Below, piece by piece: positions 49,528 through 58,899 of a stretch of 59,879 nt of DNA; position 1 is the stretch's first letter; every line of letters begins with the position of its first letter. The notes beneath the pieces are model-generated. The model did no database searches, was not told the origin of the DNA, and worked only from the letters and a program-made list of their open reading frames with translations. The position numbers were made by a program, and so were the translations under genes. This stretch comes from Methylorubrum populi (lineage in GTDB: Bacteria > Pseudomonadota > Alphaproteobacteria > Rhizobiales > Beijerinckiaceae), in NCBI RefSeq assembly GCF_002355515.1, contig NZ_AP014811.1, positions 1-59,879 of the forward strand. Reading direction: 5' to 3'.

Positions 49528-50439
49528 ATGAGCGACATCGACCTCCACGCCCTCTGCCAGCACTATGGGCGCGTGTTCACCGACTGCGCGTTGGTGGTCC
49601 CGGGCGCGAACCGAACCTATCGTCTCACCTCGGACGACAATACCTACTATCTGCGCCTCTACCGGCCCACGGGGCGATCCGCAGCCGAGATCGCGTTCGA
49701 GATGCGTCTGCTGCACGAGGCCCGGCAGACGCCGGGCATCGACGTGGCGCGACCGATCCCAACTGCCGATGGCGCGGATTGCGCGCGCTTGCTGTTTGAC
49801 GGGGTAGATCGCGTCGTCGGCCTGTTCCACGCTCTCAACGGTCGGCCGATCGCCGCCGAGCCGGAAGACGTAGCGCTGTTCGGCTCGGCGCTGGCGCGGC
49901 TGCACGGGGCTCTCGCCGGGATTGAGGCCGGCAGTGCGCGTCCGCTTGATCCAGCAACGCTGTGCGCGCACTCCGACGTGTCGTTAGCGCGCATCTCCGG
50001 CAGCGAGACCGTGCGGCGTGCCCTGGATCGATGCCGGGTGGAGATGCTGGGCGATCCTGCGACGCACGATCTCCCGTCGGGAAACTGTCACGGGGACGCC
50101 CGACTGGCCAACGCCATCGCGCGGGACAGCACGATCGGCTTCTTCGACTTCGATGATTGCGGCCGCGGCCCCTACGTGCTCGATCTTGGGACTGCGGCTT
50201 GGCATTTCGTGCGCGGTGATCCGGCGAAGACGGCGGTGCTCATCGCCGCGCTGCTGGCGGGCTACGAACGCGTGCGCCCGCTGTCTGTGACGGAGCGGCG
50301 AGCCCTGCCGCATTTCGTCAAGCTAGCCGAAATGCGTGCGCTGCTGTTCCTGGCGGAGTTCTGCATCCTTGCGGACGATCTATGGCCGCACGTGCTCGAC
50401 CACGCGACGGCCGTGCTGGATAGCGAGTTGAGGTTCTGA
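49528..50439 (+). CDS. Aminoglycoside-phosphotransferase-fold kinase (SrkA-like)
   Basis: The 303-residue protein begins MSDIDLHALCQHYGRVFTDC. The kinase features are YRLTSDDNTYYLRLYRPTGR with the ATP-binding Arg/Lys strand and FEMRLLHEARQTPGIDVARP. The catalytic loop is LPSGNCHGDARLANAIA with GNCHGDARLAN, and FFDFDDCGRGPYVLDLGTAA supplies the metal-binding Asp. It could phosphorylate proteins like SrkA, or small molecules such as homoserine. It lies 62 bp after IS1182 and has its own start. The substrate is not determined. Confidence 0.85.
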   Translation: MSDIDLHALCQHYGRVFTDCALVVPGANRTYRLTSDDNTYYLRLYRPTGRSAAEIAFEMRLLHEARQTPGIDVARPIPTADGADCARLLFDGVDRVVGLFHALNGRPIAAEPEDVALFGSALARLHGALAGIEAGSARPLDPATLCAHSDVSLARISGSETVRRALDRCRVEMLGDPATHDLPSGNCHGDARLANAIARDSTIGFFDFDDCGRGPYVLDLGTAAWHFVRGDPAKTAVLIAALLAGYERVRPLSVTERRALPHFVKLAEMRALLFLAEFCILADDLWPHVLDHATAVLDSELRF

Positions 50440-50474
50440 CGCCGCACGGCTTACGCGATCGTCGGCTTTCCACC

Positions 50475-50656
50475 GAGGCTGTGTGAAAACGAAGACACGC
50501 TGCGAGACCGTAGAACAATCTTCTGCTTGACGAGGAGTCCAACTCGCAAGGCAGTCATGCTGATGGCGGCAATGCGTCCTTTTCGACGCTTCACACAGCG
50601 CCTTGGGGAATAACCTTCTGCCGCAACCGATACCTCTCACGTTTTCACACGGCCTC
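50475..50656. mobile_element. MITE-like element, 182 bp
   Basis: GAGGCTGTGTGAAAACG at 50475 and the complement of GAGGCCGTGTGAAAACG ending at 50656 match at 16 of 17 positions. CACC lies on both sides (50471-50474, 50657-50660). There is no transposase frame inside. Its ends resemble, but do not equal, those of the IS1182 elements. Confidence 0.65.
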
Positions 50657-50705
50657 CACCCGTTGCGGACCGGCGAGGAAGGTGTCCTCCGCTGGAGGGA
50701 CCTTC

Positions 50706-51257
50706 CTAGCGGGCTAATGCTACCGCATCGCGAATTTGCGCAACGAGAAACGTCTCTGCCCGCTGCCATGCTTCATCCGTGTCGCCACGGAAGTTGAGGT
50801 CGCGGGCGAGAACGTCCCGGCCGGTCCGGGCATCCACCAGCCTTGCCCAGAGTTGTAGGATCAGCGTGCTGCTCTTGTGCACGACACCGACGAAGATCAG
50901 CTCGGCTCCTTCCTCCCGCGCAGCGCGCAGCAAGCATTCGGCTTCGCCGGATGGACAGCTCCTCAGCAAGTGGTCGGCCGACACGGCCGTGGCCTGAAAC
51001 AGGCCGGAGCGGGTCAGATCGATAGCGAGGCTGTCCGCCATACGGGCCAATCGGGCAGCGTGTTGGGCCGACTGGTCAGTCGGCTCGTTCGACGTGTCGA
51101 GCAATTTGAGGGGAAGCACGGACAGCGGGATCGGCCGACGTTCGGCCGAGCCGGCTGGAGACGGGGCAAGCGCTGCGAGCAGCAGTCCGATCGCACTGAT
51201 CTGCGGAAGCAGTCGCTTGCCAGGCAGCATGCAAGCAAGGACATCCAGCCGCGCCAT
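50706..51257 (-). CDS. DUF2380 periplasmic protein
   Basis: The protein has 183 residues from ATG 51257. A signal sequence covers about residues 14-36 (LPQISAIGLLLAALAPSPAG). The DUF2380 core follows: IPLSVLPLKLLDTSNEPTDQ, RLARMADSLAIDLTRSGLFQ, CPSGEAECLLRAAREEGAEL and ILQLWARLVDARTGRDVLAR. Members occur beside alcohol-oxidation and PQQ genes in methylotrophs, but the function is not settled. The gene is 44 bp downstream of the cupin gene, so both may be one operon. Confidence 0.78.
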   Translation of the reverse strand: MARLDVLACMLPGKRLLPQISAIGLLLAALAPSPAGSAERRPIPLSVLPLKLLDTSNEPTDQSAQHAARLARMADSLAIDLTRSGLFQATAVSADHLLRSCPSGEAECLLRAAREEGAELIFVGVVHKSSTLILQLWARLVDARTGRDVLARDLNFRGDTDEAWQRAETFLVAQIRDAVALAR

Positions 51258-51301
51258 AGTGTTTCGGCCGATCATCGGGAGAAATGAGGATCCCTGGAGC
51301 A

Positions 51302-51745
51302 TCAGGCGGCTCGCGATATTTGCGCCTCATAGAGCGCCTTGAACTCCGGAATGCCGAAGGTTGCTACGACCGCGTGGTGCTCGTCGAGGATCTCGTAGAC
51401 GGGGCCGGCAATGTCCCGGTTCGTGAAATAGACGATCACGTCCTGATCACCGCCGCCTTCGGTGTGGGGCTCCCCTCCGGCACGGCCCGCCACATAGCTG
51501 CCGACTGGGCGGCTCTCCTTCAGTTCGCCATTTGGCCGGTAGATCCTCAATTCACCCTGCAGGACGAGCGTCCGGTAGGCCGCACCATGCCGATGCAGCG
51601 CGATCCGCTCGTTCGCCGCAAACTTGAACAGCAGGTCGACGATCCTTGCGTCCTCGTCGACGCTTAGGATGTGGTAGGCGGCGTGATCGAAGCCCTCGAT
51701 GGTCTGCCACGTAATGTTGGTGTCATCGAATGGGAGCGTTGCCAT
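51302..51745 (-). CDS. Cupin-domain protein
   Basis: The protein has 147 residues from ATG 51745 (MATLPFDDTNITWQTIEGFD). The cupin barrel shows LFKFAANERIALHRHGAAYR with a metal-binding His pair and Glu, LVLQGELRIYRPNGELKE, and the second motif RAGGEPHTEGGGDQDVIVYF. It is close to cupins annotated as acetylacetone- or dihydroxyacetophenone-dioxygenase-like. It is divergent from the AraC regulator at 51909, which may control it. The substrate is unknown. Confidence 0.82.
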   Translation of the reverse strand: MATLPFDDTNITWQTIEGFDHAAYHILSVDEDARIVDLLFKFAANERIALHRHGAAYRTLVLQGELRIYRPNGELKESRPVGSYVAGRAGGEPHTEGGGDQDVIVYFTNRDIAGPVYEILDEHHAVVATFGIPEFKALYEAQISRAA

Positions 51746-51908
51746 GGCGTCCTCCGGATGCATCTTGGCCGCGTCCTGGCATGGGCGCCTGCGAGCTTGA
51801 TGATCCCCCAGCGCGACCGTCCGTGCAGCCCGACAAGCTTAGAAGTAAGCGGGGTATGCAGTCCGCGCTTGCCATTTGGTGCCAACGCGTCGACCCTCTT
51901 CCGGGGGA

Positions 51909-52913
51909 ATGCTTATGCCGTCGCAGGGCCTCACCAGAGCACGCACGATGGGGCCGATCGCCGAGGCGGTGACGGCAGCTGGTGGCTCGCTCAGGCGGGT
52001 GTTCGGCCGGGCCCAGATGCCGCTGACACTCCTGGACACCCCCGACCGGCTGATCCTCTTGCGCGACCAGCTCAAGCTCGTCGAGGCAGCGATCCGTGAG
52101 ATCGGCGATCCAGCCCTTCCTGCCCGCCTCTCCATGCAAACCGGCATTGCCGGACTCGGGCCGATCGGCCTCCAAGTACAGTCCGCAGAAACGCTTCAGG
52201 CAGCAGTGGCTCGGGTCAGGAGCGTGATGCCGTGCTTGCTCCAGACAGCGACTTCAACAGGCCTGTATCGGCAGGGCGCACAAGCGTTCTACGGCTACGC
52301 GGTCACCGAGCGCATCGAGAGCGGACGTCAGGCGAACGAGATCCTGGCGCTCGGTTATCTGCTCGGTACGGTACGTCACTTTCTCGGACCGACTTGGAGA
52401 CCAGCCCGGGGCGTGGTGACGGGAGCGAGCCTAGGGGCACGTGAGGAGATTGAGACTCTGCTCGGCTGCGAGATCACGCTTGGATCACGGGCCGGCCTGG
52501 TCTTCTCCTCGCATTGTCTCCTGATCCCGAACCCCAAGCGCTACGACCCGGTCACCACGGAAGCAGCCGACAACGAACCAATCGGTGATGATATCGCGGC
52601 TTGCGTGGCCCACATGATCGAGCTCGGCCTGGACGAGGCGCGCCCCTCCATCGACGGGATCGCCCGTCGCCTCGGCATGTCGCGTCGAACCCTCCAACGC
52701 CGGCTGGAGGAGGCGGGCACGCGCTATGCAGACATCCAGCGTGCCGTGCTGGTGCGCCGCGCCAAGGCGCTGCTGTCAGGAGAGGCGTTATCCATAGGTC
52801 GGATAGCGATCGAACTCGGGTATGCGGACGCAGCCCATTTTACGCGAGCATTTCTGGAATGGACCGGTGTGACGCCGAGCCAATGGCGTCGAAGCTTCAG
52901 CGAGCCATCTTGA
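51909..52913 (+). CDS. AraC-family transcriptional regulator
   Basis: The protein has 334 residues from ATG 51909, with GGGGG four to eight bases upstream. The N-terminal region is of the OruR/ArgR-like Arabinose_bd type (GPIAEAVTAAGGSLRRVFGR, VFYGYAVTE-like segment, GYLLGTVRHFLGPTWRPARG). The C-terminal double HTH has PSIDGIARRLGMSRRTLQRR and SIGRIAIELGYADAAHFTRA, FLEWTGVTPSQWRRSF. It is divergent from the cupin and DUF2380 genes, with a 163-bp gap, and probably regulates them. Confidence 0.9.
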   Translation: MLMPSQGLTRARTMGPIAEAVTAAGGSLRRVFGRAQMPLTLLDTPDRLILLRDQLKLVEAAIREIGDPALPARLSMQTGIAGLGPIGLQVQSAETLQAAVARVRSVMPCLLQTATSTGLYRQGAQAFYGYAVTERIESGRQANEILALGYLLGTVRHFLGPTWRPARGVVTGASLGAREEIETLLGCEITLGSRAGLVFSSHCLLIPNPKRYDPVTTEAADNEPIGDDIAACVAHMIELGLDEARPSIDGIARRLGMSRRTLQRRLEEAGTRYADIQRAVLVRRAKALLSGEALSIGRIAIELGYADAAHFTRAFLEWTGVTPSQWRRSFSEPS

Positions 52914-52949
52914 AGCGTGGCTGATGTGAGCGCGGCACCAAGGACCGCT

Positions 52950-53045
52950 ATCCACCCCGAGTGGTCTTCTGATTGTGCGATCATGCATGTGAGAAAAACG
53001 TTCGTTTTCCGTACAACGGTGATCGCACAATCAGAGGTCAACTCG
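52950..53045. repeat. ATGCATGATCGCACAA repeat, copy C, with 13-bp inverted repeat
   Basis: On the minus strand this copy reads TTTCTCACATGCATGATCGC, ACAATCAGAAGACCACTCGG, like copy A at 5195. GATTGTGCGATCA (52971-52983) and TGATCGCACAATC (53020-53032) are perfect 13-bp inverted repeats around a 36-bp centre. The hairpin could work as a transcript terminator or a mobile palindrome. Confidence 0.6.
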
Positions 53046-53264
53046 AGATGAATTGCAGACCTTGGATGCAGCATAGATTGAGTAAACGACGTTGATGGAT
53101 GTTAATCAGGGCGAGTCATCAAGGTCATCCACGCAGCGAAAGCTGGGTGTCCACACGATCTTTCGACCTTGGCGGCATCGTTATCTGGCACTTCTCCTTA
53201 CATCATTCGGTCACGCAAGTGCGCCAATCTCCACAGGCACGCTGTCGAATATGTATCCCCGCAC

Positions 53265-53666
53265 ATGGAGAATATCCGCATGACATCAATTTCCAGCAAT
53301 TACAGCAGACCAGCGGAAGAGAAGCGGTCATATGGATCGATAGAAGAGCATAAACAGACTGGTCCGACAGATGAAAGCGCGGCCAGCAAGCACACGTTTA
53401 TTGCTCTAACCAATGCCGTCCGTGTTTTTGAGTTGTCGCTGGATCACATGCACGAAATCGGAGCGTATTTCGTCTCTGATGCAGGGGGTCGAACGTTCCA
53501 TGTGAGGCGTATAAGCCAATCTGGCAGCCTGATCATATTCGAGGGTATGTTCGATGGCCACCCAATCCACCTGGTGAAACATTATACGCAGGTCAACATA
53601 GCTTTGACTGCTTTACCAAAAATAAGCGCGGAGCCAGTACGTATTGGATTTGTTGTGGGTAACTAA
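53265..53666 (+). CDS. Hypothetical protein, 133 aa
   Basis: The start is set at ATG 53265 or 53280 (MTSISSNYSRPAEEKRSYGS). The first 45 residues are polar and disordered. The C-terminal 85 form a plausible beta domain: HTFIALTNAVRVFELSLDHM, GAYFVSDAGGRTFHVRRISQ, SGSLIIFEGMFDGHPIHLVK and RIGFVVGN. Codon use is less GC-rich than in the neighbours, and the flanking sequence after 53667 is AT-rich. I do not recognise the family. Confidence 0.55.
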   Translation: MENIRMTSISSNYSRPAEEKRSYGSIEEHKQTGPTDESAASKHTFIALTNAVRVFELSLDHMHEIGAYFVSDAGGRTFHVRRISQSGSLIIFEGMFDGHPIHLVKHYTQVNIALTALPKISAEPVRIGFVVGN

Positions 53667-53838
53667 TATTTTTCAAGAAATCTACAACGCTCCAAAAACT
53701 ATGGCTGAAATGTAAATATTATAGACTTCTGCAGAAGCGGAGTGTTGGACGCCATGTTGCGCTACGTTGCCGTTAAAACAAACATGCTTTCGTCATAAGA
53801 CAACCACATCAGGTTAGAGATACCTGACAGTAGTGGTT

Positions 53839-55014
53839 CTATGTGAAAGTTTTGACTGCCCGAGCGATAACAATTTCCTCATTCGTTGGTATGACGAGCA
53901 CGTGGGTCCGGCTGAATGATCCGTTGATGCGCCGCTCGTTCGCCTTGTTGCGCTCGCGGTCGAGCTCGATCCCGATCCAGTCCAGCCCTTCGCAAACCCG
54001 TTCACGGATGTAGCGAGAATTCTCACCGATGCCACCGCAGAACACCAGGGCATCAATACCACCGAGTGCCGCGGCCAAGCCGCCGAGTTCCCGCCGGATA
54101 CGGAAGACGAAATAGTCGATCGCTTCCATCGCCTCGGGCGTTGCAGCCGCCTCCAGCGTGCGCATATCGTTCGACAACCCCGAGAGGCCGAGGAGGCCGG
54201 ACTTGCTGTAGAACAGCTCGCGCACCTCATCGATCGTCTTCCCCTCCTGCTGCACGAGGTAGAAGACGACACCCGGATCGATCTGACCGCAGCGTGTTCC
54301 CATCGGCAGGCCGTCAAGCGCCGTGAACCCCATGGTAGAGGCGATGGAGCGACCACCGAGCATAGCGCACATCGAGGCGCCATTGCCGAGATGCGCAACG
54401 ACGACGCGACCGTCATAGAGCAACGGAGCAATGCGCTTCAGCTCGCCCGCGATGTACTCGTAGCTCAGCCCATGGAAGCCGTACCGACGCACACCCTTGT
54501 CGTAATACTCGCGCGGCAGGGCAAAAACGTCGTTCACCTTGGGCTGGTGCCGGTGGAATGCCGTGTCGAAGCAGGCAACCTGGATCGCTTCGGGAAAGGC
54601 CGTCAGTGCTGCCTCGATGCCGGCGATGTTGTGCGGTTGGTGGAGTGGGGCGAACGACGACAACGCGCGCAACTCATCGAGCATCGCGCGTGTGACCAGC
54701 ACGGGCACGGCATAATGCGGTCCGCCATGAACAACGCGGTGCCCGACGGCCGTCACGTTCAACTCGCCGAGATGCTCCTGCAGGAACGTGAGCACGATAT
54801 CGAGTGTACTCGTGGGAGCATCCGTCTCCCGAGCATCGAGATCACGGCTCTCGAACAGCTCGCCTCCGGCCTTCATCTTGATGCGCGGTCGGTCGCCGAT
54901 CCGTTCGATCAGGCCGGTGGCGAGCTCCTCGGGCTCGCCCCGTGCGATATCGTAGACAGCGAATTTCAGTGAGGAGGAGCCTGCGTTGAGCGTCAGGGCA
55001 ATCGATCGGCTCAC
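53839..55014 (-). CDS. ackA: Acetate kinase
   Basis: The 391-residue protein starts MSRSIALTLNAGSSSLKFAV with the ASKHA phosphate-binding loop. RVVHGGPHYAVPVLVTRAML, FDTAFHRHQPKVNDVFALPR, YGFHGLSYEYIAGELKRIAP and VVAHLGNGASMCAMLGGRSI follow, with the C-terminal GGIGENSRYIRERVCEGLDW. It interconverts acetyl phosphate and acetate with ATP. Length is typical. It is the last gene of the operon and overlaps the phosphotransacetylase stop by ATGA, so production is coupled. Confidence 0.94.
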   Translation of the reverse strand: MSRSIALTLNAGSSSLKFAVYDIARGEPEELATGLIERIGDRPRIKMKAGGELFESRDLDARETDAPTSTLDIVLTFLQEHLGELNVTAVGHRVVHGGPHYAVPVLVTRAMLDELRALSSFAPLHQPHNIAGIEAALTAFPEAIQVACFDTAFHRHQPKVNDVFALPREYYDKGVRRYGFHGLSYEYIAGELKRIAPLLYDGRVVVAHLGNGASMCAMLGGRSIASTMGFTALDGLPMGTRCGQIDPGVVFYLVQQEGKTIDEVRELFYSKSGLLGLSGLSNDMRTLEAAATPEAMEAIDYFVFRIRRELGGLAAALGGIDALVFCGGIGENSRYIRERVCEGLDWIGIELDRERNKANERRINGSFSRTHVLVIPTNEEIVIARAVKTFT

Positions 55015-56420
55015 TGCTGCGCAAGCTCCGCTACCGTGTTAGAGGAGACGCGCGCGTGATGTACCGCGGCGACCGCACAGGAGGCCAAGCGCGCCTTCTC
55101 GCCGTCGGCCCGCGACGTCATGATGATCGGCACCTTCGCGCCCATGACGAGCCCCGCCCCCTCAGCTTTCGAGATGTAGGTGAGCTGCTTGGCGAGCATG
55201 TTGCCGGCGTCGAGCCCCGGCACCACCAACACCTCGGCCTGACCAGCGACGACACTTGAGATGCCCTTGGTTCGCGCAGCCTTGAGGTCGAGCGCGTTGT
55301 CCATGGCCAGTGGCCCATCGACGATCCCACCCTTGATCTGACCGCGCTCAGCCATCTTGGACAGCAGCGCCGCATCAACGGAGGAAGGGATTGCCGGATT
55401 GACCGTCTCGACCGCCGAGAGAATACCGACCTTCGGCTCGGGGATCCCGAGTGAGACGGCGAGATCGATCGCGTTCTGCACGATATCGACCTTGGTCATG
55501 AGGTCCGGGGTGATGTTGATCGCGGCATCGGTGACGAGCAGCGGGTGGGTGAGCCCTGGAACGTCCATGACGAAGACGTGTGTCAGGCGCCGACCGCGAC
55601 GCAGGCCGTTGTCTTTGCGCAATGCGGCGCGCAGGAGATCGTCGGTGTGGAGGTGCCCCTTCATCAGCGCCTGGGCACGACCTGCAGCGATGAGGTCGAC
55701 GGCCTTGTTCGCGGCTGCGATGTGCCAGCTGGTGTCGACGATCTCGACCTGGGTGATGCTTCTGCCGATCTCACGCGCTGCCGCCTCGATCCTGGTCCGA
55801 TCGCCGACGAAGATGGGGGTGATCAGATGATGCTCGGCCGCGAGCAGCGCGCCGCCCAGCGAGTTCGGCTCCTCCGGTGCGACGACGGCAACGGTGAGCG
55901 GCGGCAGCACCCGGGCGCGCTCGAGCAGGGCATCGAAATGCCTGTGGCGCTGGACCACCAGCCCCGGGAGATCGAGATCGTCAAAGCTGAGCTTTACCGA
56001 GGGCGCCTGAACCAACGCCTCGCCGCGCACCAGCGTCGCCCTATCCGAGGGTCGCTCGACGATGGTCGCAAGCCGAACCCTGCCATCGTCGTGCTTCTCG
56101 AGCACGGTGACGCGGGCGACGAGGTCGTCGCCCGCGCGGGCATGGCCCAAGAACTGCAGATCTTGCGCGCGATAGAGCGTGCCGGGCCCGGGCAAGATGT
56201 TGCCGAGCACCGCCGAGATCAACGAGCCGACCCACATCGCTGGTGCGATCGGCTCGTCTTTCACACCATCGCCATCATGGTCGTGTTCGGGCAGGTGCAT
56301 CGGATTATGGTTGCCCGATGCGGTGGCGAAGACGAAGAAGTCATCCGCCGTGCAGGTCCGCATCAACTCGGCCGAGTCGCCCGGCCGGATCTCTGCGAAA
56401 GTCCTGTTCTCGCGGTTCAT
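55011..56420 (-). CDS. pta: Bifunctional MaoC-like hydratase / phosphate acetyl(butyryl)transferase
   Basis: The 469-residue protein combines a MaoC-like hot-dog domain (residues 1-150: TFAEIRPGDSAELMRTCTAD, HLPEHDHDGDGVKDEPIAPA, LQFLGHARAGDDLVARVTVL) with a PTA/PTB domain. The latter shows HLITPIFVGDRTRIEAAARE, AQALMKGHLHTDDLLRAALR, DAAINITPDLMTKVDIVQNA and AGLVMGAKVPIIMTSRADGE. It transfers acetyl from CoA to phosphate, feeding acetate kinase. The same fusion precedes ackA in rhizobia. It overlaps the DUF3141 stop and the ackA start by 4 bp each. Confidence 0.9.
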   Translation of the reverse strand: MNRENRTFAEIRPGDSAELMRTCTADDFFVFATASGNHNPMHLPEHDHDGDGVKDEPIAPAMWVGSLISAVLGNILPGPGTLYRAQDLQFLGHARAGDDLVARVTVLEKHDDGRVRLATIVERPSDRATLVRGEALVQAPSVKLSFDDLDLPGLVVQRHRHFDALLERARVLPPLTVAVVAPEEPNSLGGALLAAEHHLITPIFVGDRTRIEAAAREIGRSITQVEIVDTSWHIAAANKAVDLIAAGRAQALMKGHLHTDDLLRAALRKDNGLRRGRRLTHVFVMDVPGLTHPLLVTDAAINITPDLMTKVDIVQNAIDLAVSLGIPEPKVGILSAVETVNPAIPSSVDAALLSKMAERGQIKGGIVDGPLAMDNALDLKAARTKGISSVVAGQAEVLVVPGLDAGNMLAKQLTYISKAEGAGLVMGAKVPIIMTSRADGEKARLASCAVAAVHHARVSSNTVAELAQQ

Positions 56421-58885
56421 TCAGCGGCGGCTCCAGTCTGGGACGCGGTCTGTCGATTATCCGCTCGAGCCCAGCCAGCCAGCTGATCAGGCGGCTCATC
56501 CCTGCCGTCCAATGGGTTGTCGAGCACGTCCTCGTTGATCGGCGGCACCTCAAGTACCGCGTGGAGCCGCTGGAGCAGGCTGAGGGTGGTCGGCGCCATC
56601 TCACTGAGCCGCCCCGGGATGTAATGCACGAGCCTCAGCGCGAGCTCACGCTCCGCATGGCTCGGCAGCAGATCCAGAAGCGTCTCGATCGCCTCGGTGG
56701 GCGCAAAGCGCACGATCAGGGTCTGCTCGTGAATGATCCGTGCTCGCTCGGCGGTGGTCAGCGAGCGGAACGGCTCGTTGTCGACGAGCATCTGAGCCGA
56801 TCGCTCAAGCCTGTCGCGCCGGACGCTTCCCGCCGACTGTGCCAACAGGACGAGCATGCGAACGACCGCCTCGACAAATCCGCCAGCCCGCAGGTGACCG
56901 AGCGCGATCGCCACCTCGGGCAGCGCGCGCAGCTCCGCCGCGCTCTCGAGCGTACGATGGAGATCATGTGGCTTGCCGTAGTTCTGCGCCCAAGGCGAGT
57001 GCCACAGCGAGAAGAACATCTGCTCGTAGGCCATGTCGCGCATATCGCGGAAGAGATCGAGCGACTGAGCGAACATGTCCGCCATCATAGCCTCGGCCGA
57101 GGCGAACGGATTGCCTACCGGGAGCTCGCGTCGGCTGGGCTTGACCACGTCGGCCATCATGCGGAGCGGGGCTGCCAACGGGTTCTGCGTCGACATCATC
57201 CGACGCTGCAGTCGCAGGGGGTGCAGCGCGCGGCTCGCTTCGGCCATCGGGGCCGTGACCATCGCCTTGACGAGGGGCCGGACCAGGACATCGTAGGCCT
57301 CCGCCTGCGCGGTGGAAAAGCGGTCCACGGCGGCGAAGGGCCTTTCGTCGACACGACCATCATCGATCCGACGCACATCGTCGAGTGTTCGCTCGTAGAA
57401 CGCAACCGTGAACTGTCGGTCGATCCCGTCTCCTTGCGCCGCCTCGATCTTCATCTCGTAGAGGCCCGGCGGCAGGCTCTCGATCGTTCGCATGACCGAG
57501 CTGACCTCGGTGTGCTCCTTCTTGGCGATTTTGGCCGAGACGAAGATGCCGAGGTGGCCGATCTCGTCATTGAGCATATAGATGATGCGCTGGCCATGGA
57601 TGCGCATCTCATCGACGTCGGCGTAGGTATCGACAAGCCAGTTAAGCGCCTGCTGCGGCGGGGTGATATTGTCTCCGAAACTCGAGAACACAATGATAGG
57701 CGCACGTATGCCTTTAAGATCAATGGGCCGACCTGGCTCAAGCTGCGCAGTATTCTTGACGAGCTTGTTGCCGACGAAAAGCTGCTCGACAATCCAGCAG
57801 ATCTCTGGCTCGTTCATAAGAAACATGCCGCCCCACCACTTCTCGAACTCGAGGAAGCGCTCGCGGCCGATGTCGATACTGGTGAAAAGATCGTAGTATT
57901 TTACGAAGTAATGACGACTGGGATTGAGCAGCTCGAAATTGTTCACGAGGTGCGCCCCATCGAACACCCCACCGCCGATATCCGACCAGAACATCGACTG
58001 CCAGGTTCCACCGATAAGACCGGCTTTGTAGCGCATCGGGTTGGTGCCGACCTCACCGGACCAGGCTGCTACCGGGGCACCATTGAGCACGACCGGGCCG
58101 CTGAGGTCGGGATTGGTCGCTGCAAGCAGCAGCGCAGCCCAGCCGCCCTGGCAATTGCCGATGATGGCTGGCATCGGGCTCTCGGGATGACGCCGCACGA
58201 CCTCACGGACGAACGCCGCCTCTGCTCGGGCCACATCGGCCAACGTCTGCCCGCTCTCCGGATCACGGCGGAAGCCTACGAAGTAAACCGGGTTGCCACG
58301 CGCGAGCGCCACACCGACCTGGCTGTCGAACTTGAAGCCACCGATGCCGGCGCCGTGCCCCGCCCGCGGATCGATGATGACATAGGGACGCTTGCTGTCC
58401 GCTACAGTGACGCCAGCGGGTGGCACGATGCGCAGCAGCATGTAGTTGCAGGGCCGCGGTAAATCACGGCCATCCATCACCACCTCGTAGTCGTAGATCA
58501 GCACGGGAGGGCAACCAGCGCCCTCATGTGCGATGAAGATGTCCCCACGCTCACGCAGCGCGTCGAGGGTGAGGACGGTCCGCTCGGCGCGATCGTGTAG
58601 ATATGCAGCCCAATCCTGAGACAGCGACCCAGTCATCGCGGAGTTCACCATCCCTTCGAAGCCGATGTTCAGGCGCTCGAGGTTTTTCAGGCTTCGCTTG
58701 TTTTGCGCGTTTGAGATCGCCGACCATTGCCGCGAGGCGGCACGCAACAGAAGCTCGCTCGCAGCTGCGCCTTGGGCGAAATACTCCATCATCTCCTCAC
58801 GTCGCACAACGGGACCTTGCAGAAAGACGTCGCGCCGGGCGCCGGCCAAGGAAGACGCGAGGGCCGTCGGCTGCAGCTCGTCCAT
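56417..58885 (-). CDS. DUF3141 protein (PHB-synthase-like alpha/beta hydrolase)
   Basis: The protein has 822 residues from ATG 58885; the frame opens further, to 59422, but there it overlaps fabI. The first half is an alpha/beta hydrolase: PVLIYDYEVVMDGRDLPRPC, VIIDPRAGHGAGIGGFKFDS, and a Cys nucleophile elbow IIGNCQGGWAALLLAATNPD (GNCQGG at 243-248), like PhaC. FSSFGDNITPPQQALNWLVD and NDEIGHLGIFVSAKIAKKEH supply the Asp and His. The second half is helical and specific to DUF3141. A role in polyhydroxybutyrate or acyl-CoA turnover fits the operon but is inferred. Confidence 0.85.
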   Translation of the reverse strand: MDELQPTALASSLAGARRDVFLQGPVVRREEMMEYFAQGAAASELLLRAASRQWSAISNAQNKRSLKNLERLNIGFEGMVNSAMTGSLSQDWAAYLHDRAERTVLTLDALRERGDIFIAHEGAGCPPVLIYDYEVVMDGRDLPRPCNYMLLRIVPPAGVTVADSKRPYVIIDPRAGHGAGIGGFKFDSQVGVALARGNPVYFVGFRRDPESGQTLADVARAEAAFVREVVRRHPESPMPAIIGNCQGGWAALLLAATNPDLSGPVVLNGAPVAAWSGEVGTNPMRYKAGLIGGTWQSMFWSDIGGGVFDGAHLVNNFELLNPSRHYFVKYYDLFTSIDIGRERFLEFEKWWGGMFLMNEPEICWIVEQLFVGNKLVKNTAQLEPGRPIDLKGIRAPIIVFSSFGDNITPPQQALNWLVDTYADVDEMRIHGQRIIYMLNDEIGHLGIFVSAKIAKKEHTEVSSVMRTIESLPPGLYEMKIEAAQGDGIDRQFTVAFYERTLDDVRRIDDGRVDERPFAAVDRFSTAQAEAYDVLVRPLVKAMVTAPMAEASRALHPLRLQRRMMSTQNPLAAPLRMMADVVKPSRRELPVGNPFASAEAMMADMFAQSLDLFRDMRDMAYEQMFFSLWHSPWAQNYGKPHDLHRTLESAAELRALPEVAIALGHLRAGGFVEAVVRMLVLLAQSAGSVRRDRLERSAQMLVDNEPFRSLTTAERARIIHEQTLIVRFAPTEAIETLLDLLPSHAERELALRLVHYIPGRLSEMAPTTLSLLQRLHAVLEVPPINEDVLDNPLDGRDEPPDQLAGWARADNRQTASQTGAAAE

Positions 58886-58899
58886 GGCGCTCCCCGACT

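Noticed and set aside
56243..58462. 739-aa plus-strand frame
   Set aside because: It is antisense to the phosphotransacetylase and DUF3141 genes and has no recognisable domain.
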